Part shown: one piece after another, positions 60,561 through 64,000 of the stretch | Layout: each line of letters opens with the position of its first letter | How positions within the stretch are numbered: position 1 is the first letter of the stretch | Source of the DNA: Acorus gramineus | Lineage: Eukaryota > Streptophyta > Magnoliopsida > Acorales > Acoraceae | Assembly (NCBI GenBank): GCA_030737835.1 | Contig: CM060857.1 | Span: forward strand, 3,490,328 to 3,554,327 | Length of the DNA stretch: 64,000 nt | Direction of reading: 5' to 3' | Made by a program: the position numbers and the translations under genes | The notes under the pieces: generated by a model | What the model was told of the DNA's origin: nothing | What the model saw: only the letters and a program-made list of their open reading frames with translations | Database searches by the model: none

Positions 60561-60780
60561 GGCAGCGTTTGGTTGCAAGTTTTGATTAACTGTGTTTCAG
60601 AATTTGTTTTAAATCAAACGTTGAATTAAAGAGGTCGTTTCAGACTCGATTTTTTCAAAACCAAGTACAATTGTATGAAAAAAAAGGAGAGTTTTTTTTT
60701 TATATAAAAGAAAAAATTGAGTTTGAAACACAACTTTAAATCAATCATAGCTTTTTAATTGTGCAACCACACTATGTGCC
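60561..60780. mobile_element. short MITE with ggttgca ends
   Basis: Ends GGCAGCGTTTGGTTGCAAG and the complement of GGCACATAGTGTGGTTGCAC form imperfect inverted repeats around an AT-rich core that is itself partly palindromic. Confidence 0.5.
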
Positions 60781-61527
60781 ATTCAAGAAATAATGGAATG
60801 CACAACTGCGAGAAGTAGTAGATATGGCCGTACAATAGTATATATAAATTGAATTGTTGCATGTGTTAAGGATCTAATCTCATAATCTCTCTAATAAAGC
60901 AAACATAAATAATCATGGGTTTGGACTTACAATAGATTCTCAATAAAATTTACAATCGTGAGGGATTGAGGGGGCATAGGTTCGAGTCCCAACACTTACT
61001 TAGATAGCATTTGGAAACACGATGGAAAAATAAGATTTTGAATAAAGTGATTTAAATAAACTCGATTCCTAGAAATTGTATTTTTGCGCTTTTTAAAAAA
61101 CAATAATGATTCCTAGACCGCAACTTCACAGGCATTGACTATTATATCATTTACTTGATAACTACTTCAACATGTATCCCTATGATCGTGGAGTAACATT
61201 TAATTTTGAAAATCCTGTATTTATTCACTATTAAATGATTTTGAAAATCGTGGAGCAATATTAATCGATGTTTGAATTTCAGAACTGATTTTGTTTATGA
61301 AGAACACGTGGGAGCAGATCGAAAATTTTATTTTTGAGGTTTTAGAAGGCAAAAAATCATTTTTTTTATTTGGATCTCACATTAATGTCTCTTGGATCAG
61401 GTTTGACATTGTTGAATTCGTAATCAAATTGTATTTTGCCTTTTATTTTAAATGTTTGAACATGAATTTTTTTCATGTATTGAATGTTATTTTCCACAGT
61501 TTGATTTGTTTTTGTCTTAATATCTAA

Positions 61528-62030
61528 ATGTAACACTCGATACTGTTACATCTTATATATGGGTAGTTTATTTGATGCTACTGCTATATTGTTGACAATG
61601 TAAATAATCATTTTTGAAATCTGTGTTATTTTTGTTACATTCGTAAATGCAACAGTCAACCGCATGCATGTATTGATTTATATTTGTTACATTTATAAAT
61701 GTAACAGTCAACTACATGTAAATTGCATGGAATGCAAAACATTTAGGTAAATGTAATTGTTATGTTACATTTATGTAAATGTAACAGTTTTTATAAAAAT
61801 GAATCAAACAGTTCATGTAATATTTGTTAAATGTAACTCACAATAAAAAAAATGTTTGATATTTTTCATAAAATGTAACTGACTATTGAAGAGATGATCT
61901 GTTTTAAAATTGTTTAAACATTGTATGAAATGTAAAACAGTTATGTAAATGTAACTGTTATGTTACATTTATGTAAATGTAACAGTGTTTATGTAAATAT
62001 AACAAATACTTGTAAATGATGTAAACATTT
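61528..62030. repeat. cluster of palindromic ATGTAACAG/CTGTTACAT motifs
   Basis: The word aatgtaac and its complement gttacatt occur more than fifteen times in 500 bp, several as the palindrome ttacatttatgtaaatgtaa. It precedes a terminus-like segment near 62426-62500 (gatgacacctcattggg, ttttggggc) that resembles the right end of the element at 53665-56354. Confidence 0.7.
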
Positions 62031-62799
62031 AGAAAATGTATTTGCATTTTCAAAGATGGTTTATTTATTTAAATTGAAAAGATGTTTGTTAAATGCAATA
62101 ATGTTTAGTTAATAACATTCTTAAAAAAAAATGTATATAGTACATATATAATTTTTTTAAAAAAAGAGTAGCCGTTTGAAGGATTTTGACAAAAAAAAAA
62201 AAAAACAATTTAGGTAAGTTTTGGTGTAATTTAGGTAAGATTTGGGTGTAACTAAAATAAAAAATTCAGTTACTAGGTAATTTTGAAATCCATAAATTTT
62301 AGTGTAACCGTGAAAAAAACTAATTAGAGAAAAAATGAGGATTTGAGTTAATGAGACAGATTTTTATTGAAGGGCATATTTGTGTTTTGCTATTTTATCT
62401 TTTTTGAAATGTTAACAAGCCAACCAATGAGATGATGACACCTCATTGGGATTGTGAGTGGGGATTATATTTTGGGGCATGAGTATCATGACTCTTTAAA
62501 AAAGTAATTCTCTCAATTAACAAACAAATATTGTTACCATTAATTATGAGATATTCACTCTCCTAATTAACAAACAAATATTGTTTTTATTTTAGGAGAT
62601 TCACTTTAAATATTAATTAAGATCAAATCTTAAATAATATTTATAACTTATTAGGTGTCCAACTTATTATGATTTCATCATAGTTATCTGATGTGATACA
62701 TCAGATCGAGACATAATCCCAACAACTCTTACATTTATCTATGATACAAATGCCATCTTGAACGCTATATGGGGCCAAAAGAAACTCTCTCTTTGTGAT

Positions 62800-62995
62800 T
62801 GACTAAAAACCAAAAAGAGGGAGGACACCACAGAGGGTACCCAGCTGCACGGAAGGTTCAAATATTGCATAAATGGTAGGAGAAACAATGCTATCAAAAT
62901 CAAGCTAAACATTGTTACAGCTTCTCTTGAGCTGGAACACTTGATGAAATGCATTCAATGCAGGACCACATGAGAAATATGGGCCATATCAATGA
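62800..62995 (+). repeat. copy of a dispersed low-copy segment
   Basis: Plus-strand copy matching 60365-60560 and 57001-57185, as described there. No coding sequence follows before the window ends. Confidence 0.6.
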
Positions 62996-63341
62996 AAAAG
63001 ATTGGGTGGTACGGAAGATCGGGTACTCAGGTTGCTGATTTGTCTTAGTCAGTGGTCGATAAAAGATGAAGGAAAAGCTTGGTTTGCAAGCGTCATAGAA
63101 TCGAAAATCCTCGTACCTGTTTCCAAACGCCCGTGATTAATAGAACACTTATTAGACCCAAATTTTTCATGTCACTTAAAATTAGTATTTAGAAAGCAAA
63201 AAAAAAAAACAAATATTGTTTTTTTATTGGAACCAACTTTTCAAAAGCCAAAAATGTATGACTCATTGAAAACAACTCTTGTTTCCTAACACTATCTTAG
63301 GGTCAACTCACCAACTATGCCCTTCCCTACTTATGCATATA

Positions 63342-63931
63342 TAGGAGTATAATTCAGTCAATTTGATTCGGTTTATTACAAATCTAAATTGAGCCAAACT
63401 ACAATAACAGCTAACCCGAAAATTGAACAGATTGAAAACAGAACCGAAAATCTAAAAATCGAACTGAATCAAACTTGTTTGATTAACACGAATTAAACTG
63501 AATCAAATTGAATTGTTTAAAGATAAACAATTTTCTTTTTACTTCCTACCCATTTGGATTAGTTAGAGTTTTAATGGGAGTTGGTTTACAACTTTACATA
63601 AATATTTAAAAAATAGGCTAGGATAAATGGCATAATTTAGTGACTTTTTTTTAATATTATAATAGTATAATGACTGCATAATTTTTAATATAAAATGAAT
63701 GATCTAACTGAATATTGATTATGAATTATCATGACTTTAAATTTAGTTCGGTTCGATTAATTCAATTTTTTCAAGTGAAACCAATCCAATCCAAAATAAA
63801 TCGGTTTATTAATTTTTCAATTCATACTCAAATCCTCAAACCAAAAAATTATTGATCCAAACGCTACAAAACCTGATTGGACCGATTCATATTTGATTTA
63901 ACTGACCCAAGTTTCACACCTACTTATGAAA
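63342..63931. mobile_element. possible hAT-type MITE, AT-rich
   Basis: Right end (complement) TAGGTGTGAAACTTGGGTC and left end TAGGAGTATAATTCAGTC are weakly similar, and both subterminal parts carry gattcggt / aaccgaa words. No exact target duplication was confirmed. Confidence 0.35.
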
Positions 63932-64000
63932 TATCATTTGTACCTATATTTCTCATCTATAATTCGTCAGGTGTGATCACTGTGATGAGAGGTTGGTGAA

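Noticed and set aside
60972..60986. ggttcgagtccc, a tRNA B-box-like word
   Set aside because: No matching A box or cloverleaf can be folded around it; it may be a SINE relic or chance.
1..64000. CRISPR arrays, operons, Shine-Dalgarno sites
   Set aside because: The sequence is plant nuclear DNA with spliced genes; tandem repeats seen here have no spacer structure.

Overview
The window is nuclear DNA of a flowering plant. It is AT-rich, the genes are split by GT-AG introns, and most of the sequence is transposon-derived. I cannot name the species. Three host genes are supported: an eight-exon SKU5-similar (SKS) multicopper-oxidase-like gene (minus strand, 3277-9853); a four-exon TDP2 (tyrosyl-DNA phosphodiesterase 2) gene with two RanBP2-type zinc fingers (plus, 35607-39607); and a small gene of unknown function (plus, 43967-44392).

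The centre (about 21.4-30.7 kb) is a 9.3-kb PIF/Harbinger DNA transposon with matching C-rich/G-rich ends. It carries three co-oriented minus-strand genes: a Myb/SANT-like ORF with an intron, a three-exon DDE transposase with all three catalytic motifs, and an extra ORF that joins an RNase H1-type hybrid-binding domain to a C-terminal membrane anchor. A TATA box, a probable noncoding first exon and three 193-bp tandem repeats lie in its 5' part. Short copies at 10.2-11.4, 40.0-40.6 and 40.7-41.2 kb keep only the sub-terminal regions, so they look like MITEs derived from this family. The extra ORF is the most novel object in the window.

Other mobile DNA by region. 0-3 kb: a small MITE and long foldback elements built of ~90-bp subrepeats, one split by a hAT element. 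10-21 kb: nested MITE/hAT insertions, a GC-elevated noncoding stretch (13.6-17.8 kb) with a CpG-dense island, and two further foldbacks. 31-35.4 kb: foldbacks, an 87-bp tandem repeat, an LTR-like promoter fragment and a hAT element just upstream of TDP2. 45.8-48.2 kb: a compact gag-only LTR retrotransposon with intact ends. 49.5-50.6 kb: a 5'-truncated LINE. 50.9-51.5 kb: a hAT element with an exact 8-bp target duplication. 53-64 kb: foldbacks, two elements each filled with a different short motif, a copia-like LTR fragment and repeated copies of a low-copy segment. Nothing here suggests that the three host genes act together.
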